The translations under genes and the position numbers were made by a program. Source: Siphonodentalium dalli (Eukaryota; Mollusca; Scaphopoda; Gadilida; Siphonodentaliidae). Taken from it: DNA of 64,000 nucleotides. The DNA is taken from contig CP136067.1 in assembly GCA_032622095.1 (NCBI GenBank), positions 75,356,705-75,420,704 on the forward strand, given 5' to 3'. The notes below the pieces were generated by a model. It did no database searches and was not told the DNA's origin. It worked only from the letters and a program-made list of their open reading frames with translations. This document shows positions 1-11,380 of the stretch, piece by piece (within the stretch, counting starts at the first letter, position 1; every line of letters starts with the position of its first letter).

Positions 1-770
1 ACGTCTCCGTCCGTACGTCCTTCCGTATGTCCTTCCGTACGTCTGTCCGTACAAACATTTTGCATTATTGTTCAGCAACCGCGGGGCAGATTTAGCTGAT
101 ATTTGGTATGGTGATAGAGCAGCATGGGGGAACAGCTACGTGCATAGCGCGGGTTTCGTCCACCAATTTTCACCAGAGTTATGGCCCTTTTTTAACTTAG
201 AAAATTCAATTTGGTCTGTCCGTACAAACATTTTGCATTATTGTTCAGCAACCGCTAGGCATATTTAGCTGATATTTGGTATGGTGATAGAGCAGCATGG
301 GGGAACAGCTACATGCATAGTGCGGGTTTCATCCACCTATTTTCACCAGAGTTATAGCCCTTTTTTTACTTAGAAAATTCAATTTTTCTCTTGTTTTTTG
401 GGTTTCCAGATGATAGCATGAGCTTTGGTGGTATGATTGCAATGATCCCGTATTTTTGTGGATCAGTTATATGAAAATACATGTCAAGTGCGAATTTGGG
501 TATGATCTGATGATTTTTGCCAGAGTTATGGTCCTTTTTTCAACTCAGAAAATTTGAATTTTCGCTTGTTTTTGGGTTTCCGGATTGCTTGTTTTTGGGT
601 TTCCGGAATTTCTAGAAGTGATGATTGTACGAACTTCTTTTGGAATGGTCATATAGACCTCCTCGGATATCCGCAGTTTCGTCCATGCTTAATCCGAATT
701 GCTACGGTCGGGTGCAAATGCCACGCGACAGCGTACCTCTTGTATTCTTAACCACCACCTATCCAGTTGA
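1..770. repeat. Degenerate tandem array, ~173-bp unit, GTCC/ACGT-rich head
   Basis: The window opens in a run of ACGTCCTTCCGT-type tetranucleotides. Two close copies of a unit follow, beginning GTCCGTACAAACATTTTGC at 45 and 218 (period 173). A third, much more diverged unit runs to about 560. Each unit contains CAGAGTTATGGCCCTTTTTT or a variant and ends in an AGAAAATTCAATTT-like phrase. The short open frames here are by-products of the repeat. The layout matches the other hairpin/microsatellite/array elements in this window. A related single unit lies at about 20520-20680. Confidence 0.75.
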
Positions 771-774
771 ACTC

Positions 775-1910
775 ATTATACCCTGATTTGCAAAGTAAAC
801 ATTGGGGGTATATTGGATTGAATTTGTCTGTCTCTCAGTCAGTCTGTCCTCCCATCCATCCCTCTGTTGGGATGTCTCCATCCGTCCATCAAATTCTTTC
901 TTCTCCAGATACATTTTAAAGACCTAATGGGTTTATATATTTTGGTGTGGATGTCCCCTATTAGTGACTCACATTCAGATTTGTTCAAATGAGTTCATCA
1001 GGTCATATAGGTGAGAAGCCAGGGCCATAACTTTTTCTCTCCATAGTAATTCTTAAAACAACTTCTTCTCAAGAACTTAGTTTATGTTTAGTATGGAGGG
1101 CCCTTCGGTGACTGGTTTTTAAATTTGTATACATGGGGTCATTTTTAGGAAACTTTTGAGGAAAATCAGTTCTCTTTAACTCTTAAAATCTACCGTTTGA
1201 AATTTCTAGATGAATGGATCTCATAGATGGGGATTCACGTTTGTTCAAATAGGGGCAGAGATAAGAGATTTAACTCTCAACCACCCACCCTACCTGTATC
1301 TATGCTGTTTGTTACTGGTATAACAATATATAGATTCCTATTGATTTCTAAGCTGCCTGGGTGATGGGCAATGAGGCGGAAGTGTAGAGGGGGTGGGGTT
1401 TTGACCCCCTACTTTGATCAAAATCTTAAACAGTTGGAAATTTCATGCCTGATACAACATTAGTTGTAGATTTGATTTTTCAACCAGTAACAGTCCACAT
1501 TTTCCTACTTCGGGTTAAACTGTTAGACCAAAATGGCCACAAATTTTAACATTATGGGCGATGTCAGGTTGGTCATTTCCAAGTTCTAGAGATTGAAGTA
1601 CTGGTACTGGTTGTAAAATTTAATTCTAAGAGGGATGTGCAAAAGGAATTTTGTGAACTTACGACTGTGGTCTGGTTGTCTTGCTTAAAAAGGGTAAGGG
1701 GTTGGAGATTTGTCAGTGGTGTGCAATTGAAAATTTCAAGGTGAAGAGCCTTGCTCATCTGAGAACCTCCAGCTATTTCCCTGTTTAGAATTACTTATCT
1801 TAAGTGATTTTGACAATTACTGACTGTTGTAGTCTTCAGAGTCCCGGTCTTCTCAGTCTTTACAGTCAGGTGATCGACCCCACAGTCATTGACTGTCTTG
1901 TTAAAATCCG
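775..1910 (+). repeat. Composite array element, copy 1 (TTCAAATGAG family)
   Basis: It begins near GGGGGTATATTGGATTG with GTCTGTCC/CCATCCATCC-type runs. Degenerate units follow that contain TTTGTTCAAATGAG, GGGCCATAACT and GGTGACTGGTTTTTAAATTTG. It closes with a tail at about 1770-1905 (GACTGTTGTAGTCTTCAGAG ... GACCCCACAGTCATTGACTG). The same units and tail recur in the same order at 28976-29940, so this is one element type present twice. The internal block at 1371-1720 (CAGTTGGAAATTTCATGCC and similar) also resembles the interior of the 41117-42642 element. Confidence 0.65.
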
Positions 1911-3722
1911 GGTTTTATTCTTGTTTTTTTCCTTATCTCAAGATGCTGTTTAGTATAATGGAAAAGAAAAGTGTACGCATAAATCATGCACCTGGCCAAT
2001 TATGCCTGTAGGGCCATGATGTTTAAAAAAACGTCACTCGCCATAGATTTTTAAAAAATGCAAGGCACCAAAGTGCTCATTATAATACTTGTTTTATAAA
2101 AGCTTGGTACCCATGCAAGTGCCAATATGAAAACAATGGTACCCCAAGTGCTCCAAAAGTATTGACAGTCTGGAAGATCAGTGGCATTAAATCAAAGGCC
2201 CACAGTTGACCCGTTTCCAATAATTCTACATTCATTTTCGTAGTCAGAAATGTATTCAGTATGATCAAGCGTATTACACGACCCACTTTTTGAACATTGA
2301 ACTTACCGGTAGTCACAAACCGTAGGCCTTTACAATGTTAAAATTATGACCGAGTAACCATATTTGGTTCCGAATAGGTGACAGATTGCTTCTTGGTGGG
2401 GAACCAAAAGACGAAGATGATGTTTTCAGTGTCTTTGACTGAAAAACCATGCACTTTGAAAACCTGTGGCTTATATTTCCATTGGGATGGTCTCTCGCAC
2501 AATGTTGAATCACTCTTTCGATGCACTCTGATTTCCATGGACAGAAATAATATGAATTTGAAATGCATTTTCACTGAAAAGATATCATCAAAATACATAT
2601 CAAAACTAATCCGTAACAATTAAATGCTCGCAAAGATTCAGGAACACCTATTAAAGAATCTGCAGCTATTTAAAATGGTCTCAAAAATCCATAGCGGGCA
2701 TTAAAGAATCCGGAGCACTTTTTACTTTTTACTTTTTAAAATGCCAATAACTCGACGAAATATGCGTTTCTGTTATTTATTTTAACAATATTAAATTTGT
2801 TCATCACAACTGAGACTATATATTGTACAAAATCAACACCATTGTATTTTGTAAGCTATCAATTAGTAGTTTTCATCCCCTGTGGGATTTTACTATAAAA
2901 GCATTCAGTTGGTAACGTTCATGTCTAAATTACAGGTTTCGATCAGTGGTGGATGTAAACATTGCAATACTAGCTAAAAACAAAATGGTAAAACACTGCA
3001 TCTAAATTTGAGTTTGGACAGTGGTTTGGATTAATTTTAATCTCCCAGATTATCATGGGATAAGCATTAATTTTCAGAAGTTATTCATTGGGCGATACTC
3101 GCAAATTATTTTTAGCACTGCTCGCAAAGAATCAGTTTGTGCATGAGCCAGGCCTGTCCAAGAAAATAGCCAAAATATCCAGAAATTATCATTAGACTTG
3201 ATTGGTTTGGTATATACCCCTAAACCTGCCTAAACAGCTTTTTTTTTACATCCATACACTCTTTTTATTAAGGGCAATAAATACAAAAGTTATACCTCCA
3301 TGCTCTGATGGATGCAATGTGCTACCTAATTTCTTGCATGATTTAACACTGCCATATGTAATTTATAATAACATAGGCACCAACTAATACATATTTTCAA
3401 TGTTACTGGAATTTGATAAAACTTGTAAAATATATCAACTGCACGTTCGAAATATTGACCATTAAGCTGATGAAATATTAACTCTTTATAAACCCCTTTA
3501 TGTATTGTATAACACAATACTTTTTGGATCGTTGAAGGCTAATAATATTGTTGTTTAAATTGACCTTCAACCTTTAAGACTTCTCCCTGATAACAGTCCA
3601 TTATGTCATAAATGAATAGGGATAAGCTACTTCTCTCAATTTGAAACATCGAGGCTGGTCCCTGTCTGTCACCAGTTACATTCATGGAGTGTGTACAGTG
3701 CTTAATCTTTCTATGGTTACAG
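1911..3722. other. No gene recognised; intron or upstream sequence
   Basis: AT-rich sequence without a convincing exon or a repeat that I can delimit. It precedes the first recognised ankyrin exon and is probably intronic to that gene if its 5' exons lie to the left. The open frames here (for example about 2344-2623 on both strands) have no recognisable domain and overlap on opposite strands. Confidence 0.5.
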
Positions 3723-3795
3723 GCTGCCTATAACGGGGCATGTACAGTTCTCCATTGGTTGTTTGAGAAAGGAGCTGATCCTAATAGCCTGGATC
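3723..3795 (+). CDS. Ankyrin-repeat protein, internal exon A (partial gene)
   Basis: This exon has an acceptor (TTTCTATGGTTACAG before 3723) and a donor (GTGAGT at 3796). It encodes 24 residues plus one base, ending phase 1, including TVLHWLFEKGADPN. That is the second-helix and loop consensus of an ankyrin repeat, a protein-protein interaction module. The first half of the repeat (the TPLHxAA part) must lie in an upstream exon that I could not find in 1-3722. Splicing to exon B at 7338 continues the next repeat in frame, which strongly supports both exons. The annotated start of the gene is therefore missing. The partner protein and subcellular site cannot be deduced. Confidence 0.82.
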
Positions 3796-3975
3796 GTGAG
3801 TACCACAATAGTTGATCAAGCGATTTTTGTGCCCATTTTAAAGGATTCAACCTTATAAAAGAGACTGAATTTATGATCCGTTCAATTCTTTTAGCATGAG
3901 GGCATACTAGATTGTTCAAAAAAATAATAGTCAAATAGTTCAACTCAAATCAAATTATGTCGGGAGCTATGTCAG

Positions 3976-5460
3976 TTAAAAGATGCGCAGAAATGCAATG
4001 AATGTACCAGGTATATTATTGAACCCACAGATGGACTTAAATCTATAACCTTGGTATAACTGCTCTATTTTATGGCTGATCTGGTTGGTCCTGTCACTGA
4101 GAATAATATTGTCCATCATGACCTGGAGTGTGGGGATGAGAGACCCTTGGGCCAGATATATGATCCAAGCGCCCAAATCTGTCAGTTTGTTCCATTCGGT
4201 AATTGCAGCTGGTAGGAAAGAATCCATATAATAAGTCATAGTTAATATTCGGGGGTAGTCTTATATGTTCAAATCTGAAGTTATATCTGGAATTGTTTGC
4301 CTGAATTGGTCGTACATAATTTCTTAAAATTGATGGAGCAGTTCCACTATCATTTATAAAAATTGGCATAGCTTGTGTTTTCTACGACGTGAGGAGAGGA
4401 GTTACCAGCCAGTTTATGATAAAAGACGCGCATTACTCGTACTGATGGTTGCACCTGTTACTATTCAGGCCATTTCGTCCTGAATCTTTTCAATGTCATC
4501 ACTAATATAATCAGGGCAGTTATCCCACACGGGAGGCATATTCCAGTATTGGTCGGATAAATGTGTTTTAATGTATTTTTTCAAGCATTACTCTGCATAG
4601 CATGTATCTACCGTATGTTTACGTGCTAAATTTACTTGACTCCATGCTATGGTCTGCAAGCATAGATCTGATGTGGATACTCCAAGAGCCCATATGTTAT
4701 CGAAAGTAAGTCCCAAAATTTACCAAATGTTTATGGCTGTCAACCTCGACAATTGTCGCAGTTCCGATGGTCAGATGTGGGTGATATACTGACCAGTGTT
4801 TCTTTCCTGGAGATTAAGAGGGCTTCCGTTTTCAGGGGATTGAATTTTACAAGCCATTCTGATGTCCAACACATCAATATAAATCAAAAATAGAAGGGGG
4901 CCTAATACCGAGCCTTGTGGGACACCAGCTGTTACATCTTGTAATTCCGAGTGTGTGCCATCTATGACAACTTGTTGTTGCCTACATTCAAGATACGATT
5001 TCATTAAGTTATACAAGTTTCCACTTATACCCACTTTTGTCAGTTTGTTCAAGAGGCCACGGTGCCAGACTTTATCAAACATTTTCCTTATGTCGCAGAA
5101 TATACACCGGACCTCTTTTCGGTCATCTGTTGATCAACATATATTGTCATATATTTTGGTAAGTTGGAAAACTGTTTAGTCATTGCACATGCAACCAGCT
5201 TGGTAAAATGATAGGAGTTTGTTTTCATCAAGAAATTCCCATAGATTTTTATAGATACATTTTTCATAGACCTTTGAGATGCAGCTTAGTAGGGAAATTT
5301 AATTTGATATAAGACTGGGATCACCGCTCTTGAATATAGGTGTAACATATTGGGAACGCTTCCACTGGGGTGGGTAGTAGCTGTTGAATATACTTATAAA
5401 GGCGACTTCAAATAGATCGGGCCCGGATTGAGTGGAACTTCTTCTTTGATCAGAAAAGGA
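3976..5460 (-). mobile_element. Fossil non-LTR retrotransposon (LINE), reverse-transcriptase fragment
   Basis: On the minus strand, 5082-4771 reads [10 protein letters not shown] and then [18 protein letters not shown], the palm motifs that precede the catalytic YxDD box in LINE reverse transcriptases. Immediately afterwards the frame breaks, and another frame shows [18 protein letters not shown], which normally follows YxDD by some distance. The active-site block is therefore deleted near 4865. Further minus-strand traces are NYRPVS-like sequence in about 5460-5250 and a C-terminal region at 4369-3976 split over two frames (RNYVRPIQANNSRYNFR, then SFLPAAITEWNKLTDLG). Multiple frameshifts and stops make it inactive. 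It lies antisense in an intron of the ankyrin gene. The clade looks CR1/Jockey-like but is not settled. Confidence 0.88.
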
Positions 5461-6247
5461 TATTTGAAGGAAAAGTTTCGCCCAATGGTTGAGAGAGATA
5501 GGACAACAACATTATGACAGATATTTTAATGGTCAAATTTGGAAGACGACTTCATTTTCCCCTCTGCTAGAAGGCGAGAACTTCTCCCCAGTCGCCTCCT
5601 AGGTTGGGGCCTGATTGAGCTTATTAACATGGTAACTTCAAGAAATGCCAATTAAATGATTCCATTGATAACTGATATTTCAGCAATGTCATTTCTAGTT
5701 TGAAAACCATCTTAGCCTGACAATTTTAGGCAAAGGAATGACCTTTAATACAGAATCATTACAGGTCAGGTCAAGGACACCCACTGTTTATGAATTTTCT
5801 GCTGTTTGCAGTTTTATTCGAAGATACTGATACATTCAAAATAATATAATATGTGAGACAGGAATGAAATAAAGACACGCAGTGACGACTGATGTACGTT
5901 TATTCCCTTTTTATCAAGTTATCATGTTGGGAGTTGATTTGCGCCCCGGCAATCTGTCTTGTTTTTCCTTCTGTCACGACTCACGTGCCCGGTGTGTTCT
6001 CTGATAGGCTGTTCGAATTCTACTGCATTATTTAACATGCATTTACCTGCAGGCCTATCAATCTCTTTTGTTTTTGTTTTTTTCACTAATATTAATTTAA
6101 AGTATACTTTATTTAAAAAAGATTAAAGACACGGTTGGCCTTGGCGGTGGGTATCCTGTGAAAATATCTACACCCGTCAAAAACCGCCACAAACAGAAAG
6201 AACATCAAAATGTAGATAGACTTTGTCCGTATACAAATAAGAAATAT

Positions 6248-6514
6248 CGCATAAACAGTATGTTATGGTCATATATTTGACCATTGTTATGTAAACAAAA
6301 GCATAAAAAGTTACTTTTCTGGTGTTTGTTTATATTATGACGGTAAACATAAAGAGCGTTCTTTGTTGGTGAATACCTGATATGGAACTAATAAAGAGCG
6401 TTTATGCCATTTGTGTGTGATTAGCCAGTAGCATTGTGCTGTCTTCTGTAACACAATCAGGCTCTTGCTTAGGTAAAATATAGTAGGTCTCTGATAACAT
6501 ACTGTTTACGCGAT
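6248..6514. mobile_element. MITE-like element with 19-bp inverted termini
   Basis: CGCATAAACAGTATGTTAT at the left (6247-6266) is repeated inverted as ATAACATACTGTTTACGCG at about 6496-6514, with one mismatch. No target-site duplication is evident in the flanks, so the superfamily is open. The interior has no ORF. Confidence 0.5.
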
Positions 6515-6721
6515 GGTCATGGTATATATGAACGGAACTGTATGCGTTTTAATGTTTTTCTGTTTACGGTGTTTGGAACAAATATGAATATTTTCGACAA
6601 TTAAGGCCGCACGTGCCTTTAAACATATAATCACAATCATTTTCAATCAGTTTGTGTATAAAAATAAATCACTTGCTCAGACATCTAACACTGATGATAG
6701 ATGTCAGATCAGTCGAAATTG

Positions 6722-6812
6722 GAACAGACCTGTCGTCGGCGACCACCTGTCATGAACGACCATTTTGTATTGGCAAAATGGGTGGTCTAGCTCTCATAAC
6801 AGGTTTCACTGT
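6722..6812 (-). mobile_element. Pogo/Tigger-like terminus (fragment)
   Basis: Read on the minus strand, this starts TACAGTGAAACCTGTTATGA and continues with a GACCACCCATTTTG phrase and an opposed copy. CAGTGAAACCT is the kind of terminal sequence found in pogo/Tigger-type Tc1-mariner elements. Only one end is visible, and no transposase is present. Confidence 0.4.
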
Positions 6813-7337
6813 AGTTAAAATGAAGTGAAATGCTCGCATGGGGTATTACAACATGCATAAAAAATAATCATGTATTTTCATCCAAATTAGTTCTACGGAG
6901 TGTCATTCTTCATATATATGTTATCGCTGGTTTCGCGACACCGCAAATGTATTCCCAGCTAGTAATTATTCAGTAACCCATGACAAATTTCTTGAACACT
7001 GGCTATTTCTGAAAATGGATTTTAAATGGTGTGTCATGCTCAAATGACATCACTGATTAAATGATGCCAACAACAGAGTGTCATTCTTTCATATAAATTA
7101 TATTTACTATTACAATTTTGCAGTATTATATACATTGCAGTTTAACATGTTCATTGCTAAATGATGTCACAATGCCATGTGCTGGACCATTGAAGTACAT
7201 TATGGCCACTTTCCGGTGGAAAATATAATGGGAACAAAAAAACAGGATGTTAACATGTTGCCCATTCAAGGTGAATAAGTAATGCTTTTGTGAAGATGAC
7301 ATTAAAAATTATGTTGTTCAATTTCTTGACCTTTTAG

Positions 7338-7502
7338 ATTTCGGCAACACACCTGGACATTATGCTGCTCAGAAGGGACATGCAGATTGCTTTAACTGCT
7401 GCCTGCAGCATGACGGGGAGTTAAAGATTCAGAATGTGAATGGAGACTCCTTGCTAGATGTGGCCAAAAAAGCTGGACACCCTGTGCTTATAGATGACGC
7501 TG
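7338..7502 (+). CDS. Ankyrin-repeat protein, internal exon B
   Basis: Acceptor TTGACCTTTTAG before 7338; donor GTCAGT at 7503. Joined to exon A (phase 1), it continues the frame for 55 residues with no stop. It contains FGNTPGHYAAQKGH, a clear TPLHxAA-type ankyrin first helix (TPGHYAA), then a variant second helix (DCFNCCLQHDGEL). A final NGDSLLDVAKKAGHP is the degenerate capping repeat often seen at the end of ankyrin arrays. It ends phase 1. The family resembles multi-repeat ankyrin-domain proteins, but I do not recognise the orthologue and so assign no symbol. Confidence 0.88.
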
Positions 7503-7616
7503 GTCAGTAGTCGGCTACTTATTTTTCTGAGATGTTCATTTGTTCCAGTGTTGAGCTCTTTAAGAAGTGAACTGTGGGTTCAGCGTGGTCACAATCGGTG
7601 CATAACAGATGCATTT

Positions 7617-8930
7617 ATTAGCTCAACTTACTTTTGTAAGTTTGAGCTATTGCCATGGCTTGGTATCCGTCGTCCGTTTGTGCGTGTGTGCGTGATGCGT
7701 CAACAATTTCCTTTAGCACGGGCTACAGTTCGTACCTTTGGTCCGATTATTATGAAATTTGTCATGGATGTTGACATTGACATGTAGATGGGAACGAGTC
7801 ATTTTGGGGTCATTCGGAAAAAAAACATGGCCGCCAGTGGCCATCTTGGATTTCAAAATTCAATCCATTAGCACGGGCTACAGGCCGTACTGTTCGTCTT
7901 ATTGTCATGAAATTTGTCATGGATGTTAATATTGACATGTAGATGGGAACGAGTAATTTTGGGGTCATTTGGCCAAAAAACATGGCCGCCGGCAGCCATC
8001 TTAGATTTTACTCTTTGCATGACTAAATCCTTTGACACGGGCTACAGGTCGTACCTTTGGTCAGATCATCATAAAATTTGTCATGGATGTTAACAATGAC
8101 ATGTAGATTAGAACGAGTCTTTTTTGGGTCATTCGGGCAAAAAACATGGCCGCCAGAAGCCATCTTGGATTTTACTCTTTGTATGACTAAATCCTTTAGC
8201 ACGGGCTACAGGTTGTACCTTTACTCTGATCATCATGAAATTTGTAATGGCTGTTGAAATTAGAATGTAGATGGGAACGAGTCATTTTGGGGTCATTCGG
8301 ACAAAAAACATGGCCACCAGCAGCCATCTTTGATTTCAAAATTTTATCCATTAGCACAGGCCACAGGTCGTACTGTTCGTCTGATCATCATTAAATTTGT
8401 CATGGATGTTAATATTGACATGTAGATTGGAACGAGTAATTTTGGGGTCATTCGGCCAAAAAACATGGCCGCCAGCAGCCATCTTGGATTTTACTCTTGG
8501 TATGACTAAATTCTTTAGCACTGGCTACAGGTCGTACTTTTAGTCTGATCATCATAAAATTTGTCATGAATGTTAATAATGACATGTAGATGGGAACAAG
8601 TCATTTTGGGGTCATTCGGCCAAAAAACATGGTGCCAGCAGCCATCTTGGATTTTACTCTTTGTATGACTAAATTCTTTAGCATGGGCTACAGGTCGTAC
8701 CTTTAGTCTGATCGTCATAAAATTTGTCATGGATGTTAACGGTGACATGTAGATGGGATACAATCATTTTGGGGTCATTCGGCCGAAGACATGGCCGTCA
8801 GCAGCCATCTTGGATTTTACTTTTCTCTTCATGTCTATAAACTAGTATTAGACATTCAACTTTCCACATTCCTAATCGCTCCATTGACTGTAATACATTA
8901 AATTATTCCCTTTCCAAGTTGAGCTACAGT
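7617..8930 (+). repeat. Hairpin-headed tandem array, 155-165 bp units, ~7 copies
   Basis: The head is a hairpin (TAGCTCAACTTAC ... GTAAGTTTGAGCTA, 7619-7650) followed by GTCGTCCG/GTGTGCGTG-type sequence. Units carry AGCACGGGCTACAGGTCGTA, GACATGTAGATGGGAACGAG and a CATGGCCGCCAGCAGCCATC phrase. The GACATGTAG word (or variant) begins at 7779, 7934, 8098, 8263, 8418, 8581 and 8744. That gives spacings of 155, 164, 165, 155, 163 and 163, consistent with a three-unit higher-order repeat of ~483 bp. The right end carries CAAGTTGAGCTA (about 8918), an inverted match to the head. The 121-residue and shorter open frames nearby are not genes. Confidence 0.85.
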
Positions 8931-8949
8931 GTCATTGACACTTTCATAT

Positions 8950-9415
8950 AATTATACCTCCATCCCAAAAGATGTTGGTGGTGTATACCAGATTACATGC
9001 ATCCGTCCATCCATCCGCTCATTTATCATCAGAGGGCTTTCAAAAGAGGGTTCATTAACATTGTTCACATTTTCCAATCAAGTGTTATCCCTCTTTGTTT
9101 ATCTGAAAATGTTGGATTTCTGTCTTTCCGCTCATATATCTCAACCACGGGTTATCGGAACTCGATGGAATTTGGTATGCAGGTTTGACATCAGGAGGGC
9201 TTTCAAAAGAGGGTTCATTGTTCACATTTTCAGTTCGAGAGTTATCCCACTTACTTTATCTGAAAATGTTCGATTTCCATCTGTCATTTGTTAGAATTGT
9301 CAAGTAATTTGTTCGTTCATCACATTTTTTTTTTTAATTTGCTGTCCGTCCTGCTCATATTTCAGCTTTCACATTGGGGGTATCCCAGCACCCGTGGTGC
9401 ATCATCTTGTTTATC
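8950..9415 (+). repeat. Short hairpin-headed array element
   Basis: ATACCTCCATCCCAAAAGAT is followed by GGTGGTGTATACCAG and CATCCGTCCATCCATCC. Two diverged units share GAGGGCTTTCAAAAGAGGGT (9028 and 9197), GTTCACATTTTC and TATCTGAAAATGTT. The tail ACATTGGGGGTATCCCAGCA resembles the 3' end of the array element nested in the hAT-like insertion (about 23410). Overlapping ORFs here translate the repeat. Confidence 0.65.
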
Positions 9416-10573
9416 TTAAAGTGAATAACACTTCACAAGGTACTAATAGTTTGATATTTAAAATTTGTTTAGTTTGTTTAATAGATTGTCAGTTCAAGCA
9501 GAATGTCTACACTCATGACCTATTATTTGTACACTCCAAAATATGATTTACATAAACAGCATTATATGCCGAATGTCAAGACAATATTCCTGTTTCCTAG
9601 CATGGAGACAAAACAACAAGAAGCATGGAAATATGTCAAGAAATGTCATATCAAGTGTTCACTTTGTGCCAAGTCTGTTTATGTTATGAATTTGATGACG
9701 CTTGATTCCTGATTTACCAGGAGGAACGTATGAAATTTTACCGAGTATGTATCATGTTTTGTTTTTAAATGGTGTTGTCATTAGTGGTTAACTGGAATAT
9801 TTGGAATATAGTATTAATTTTATCTGTTCTATGCTCTCTTAATGGTATGGTGTACTGTGAAGGTCTATAAGTATATAACAGCACTTTAACATAACTATCA
9901 TCACAGATTGATGAACCTATTCACTCTGATACCATATATATCCTCTGAGGACAGGAGAAGGTCTATTGGGGGCATGTAAGATCCTTAATGCAATGAAACT
10001 CAACACATGCAACACATGGAACAGAAAGGTAACCCATCCAGGTGGAGATCAGGTTCAACATTGCTTATCTTTGTTGATCTAATAGTAATCACTGCTCAGC
10101 TAGCATAGAATATCTGCATTGCATGGGCAGGTTAACGGATATAATATGGATGCTTATATGGATGCAAAGCTTCTATCTAAACAACTAAGTGATATATATT
10201 CCAATTTCAAATTTATATGTTTAAGACATGTGAACAAATATACATGTTACACCCTATACTGGAGATATCATTGGTATGTGAGCATGGGGTTTTTTATGAG
10301 ATTCTTATCAATGCATTACCCTGTATATTTTTCCAGCTAGCAGTCTGTCATGGCAGTAAGTATTGTGCATGATTATTGCTCTCACAACTGTTTCGTGCCA
10401 ACCTGATTGTGTGTATATAATGTCAGGGTCATATGAGTCGATCACTATCAAATTTAACTTTAATTTCAGTATGGAAATAATTCAGAAATTAAGGTTGGCA
10501 GACATCATAGCTGAGTAATGATTTGGGACAAGTATGCATGTACCTTCTGTGCTATGAAAATGCCAAAATGGAG
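9416..10573. other. Intronic sequence, nothing recognised
   Basis: No exon, inverted terminus or tandem unit that I can support. The frames at 9503-9712 and 10119-10340 have no domain and are best treated as chance. Confidence 0.5.
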
Positions 10574-10708
10574 ACTTAATCACATATATTGTGTATTTAA
10601 TCACATATATTGTGTACTTAATCACATATATTGTGTACTTAATCACATATATTGCGTACTTAGTCTCATATATTGGGTACTTAATCACATATAGTGTGTA
10701 GTTGATTA
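10574..10708. repeat. 21-bp minisatellite, ~6 copies
   Basis: The unit CACATATATTGTGTACTTAAT starts at 10581, 10602 and 10623 (period exactly 21), and later copies are degenerate. CACATATATTGTG is itself nearly palindromic. Because 21 is a multiple of three it produces a repetitive open frame (YTIYVIK) on the minus strand, which is an artefact. Confidence 0.9.
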
Positions 10709-11117
10709 GGCTCTGGATGTAGGCTACACACGCCAACAGACATATAGCTGATGTTCCAAATACATGGTACTAACTCATTTTTAACCCAAATATGTCACCC
10801 TCCAATACTCCAACTAATCAATACAGCAGTTTCCATAAAATTAGATTTTTTATGTAACTTTCATACATTGAAAACAAATTTCTCTGAAGCTATTTTCTGT
10901 TGATGTAATAAATCTCCCTCAGAGAGGATGATTGCATCGCATTGGCATTATAGTTTAGCTTGTGAATCCAAATTGTCCAAACTATTGATCATATGATAAA
11001 TCTCATTTGGAATGTTATTGCTTCTTATCTTAAAATTACATGAAAAGGTATTGACGTTACATGATAGACATGCATTAATTGTTACAGCCTGTACAGGCAT
11101 ATATTATTGTAGTTTAA

Positions 11118-11376
11118 CCCTTTCTATACCAAATGGATTCTCCCACTCATTTATAAAAGTTTACATTGGAATGATCTATTGATAATTTGGAGGGGTGTTG
11201 AGGTAAATAAGCAGACATCAGTTTTAGGAAAAAACAATATGATTGCAGAAGCATTCATTTTTTTTTTGGTGGGAAATGTTCAAATAATAAGTTCAACAGA
11301 CAACATATGGTTGTTTGTTGAACTTATTACCTGAACATTATCTAAGGAAATTATTCATCAGTGAGTATAGAAATGG
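11118..11376 (+). mobile_element. TTAA-flanked MITE (piggyBac-like), copy 1
   Basis: 259 bp between TTAA at 11114-11117 and TTAA at 11377-11380. The termini are CCCTTTCTATAC and, inverted, GTATAGAAATGG. The centre is a hairpin (AATAATAAGTTCAACA ... TGTTGAACTTATTA). An inverted-orientation copy of the same length lies at 21557-21815. TTAA duplication with a CCC-starting terminus is the piggyBac pattern. No coding capacity, so it was mobilised in trans if at all. Confidence 0.85.
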
Positions 11377-11380
11377 TTAA

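Larger units (their letters stand above)
3796..7337 (+). other. Intron A-B of the ankyrin gene (3.5 kb)
   Basis: GT at 3796 and AG at 7336-7337 after TTTCTTGACCTTTT. The intron holds an antisense LINE fossil (3976-5460), an inverted-repeat element (6248-6514) and a pogo/Tigger-like terminus (6722-6812). The remaining stretches (5461-6240, 6820-7330) show no gene; the phrase GTGTCATTCTT..CATATA occurs twice (about 6900 and 7078). Confidence 0.75.
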
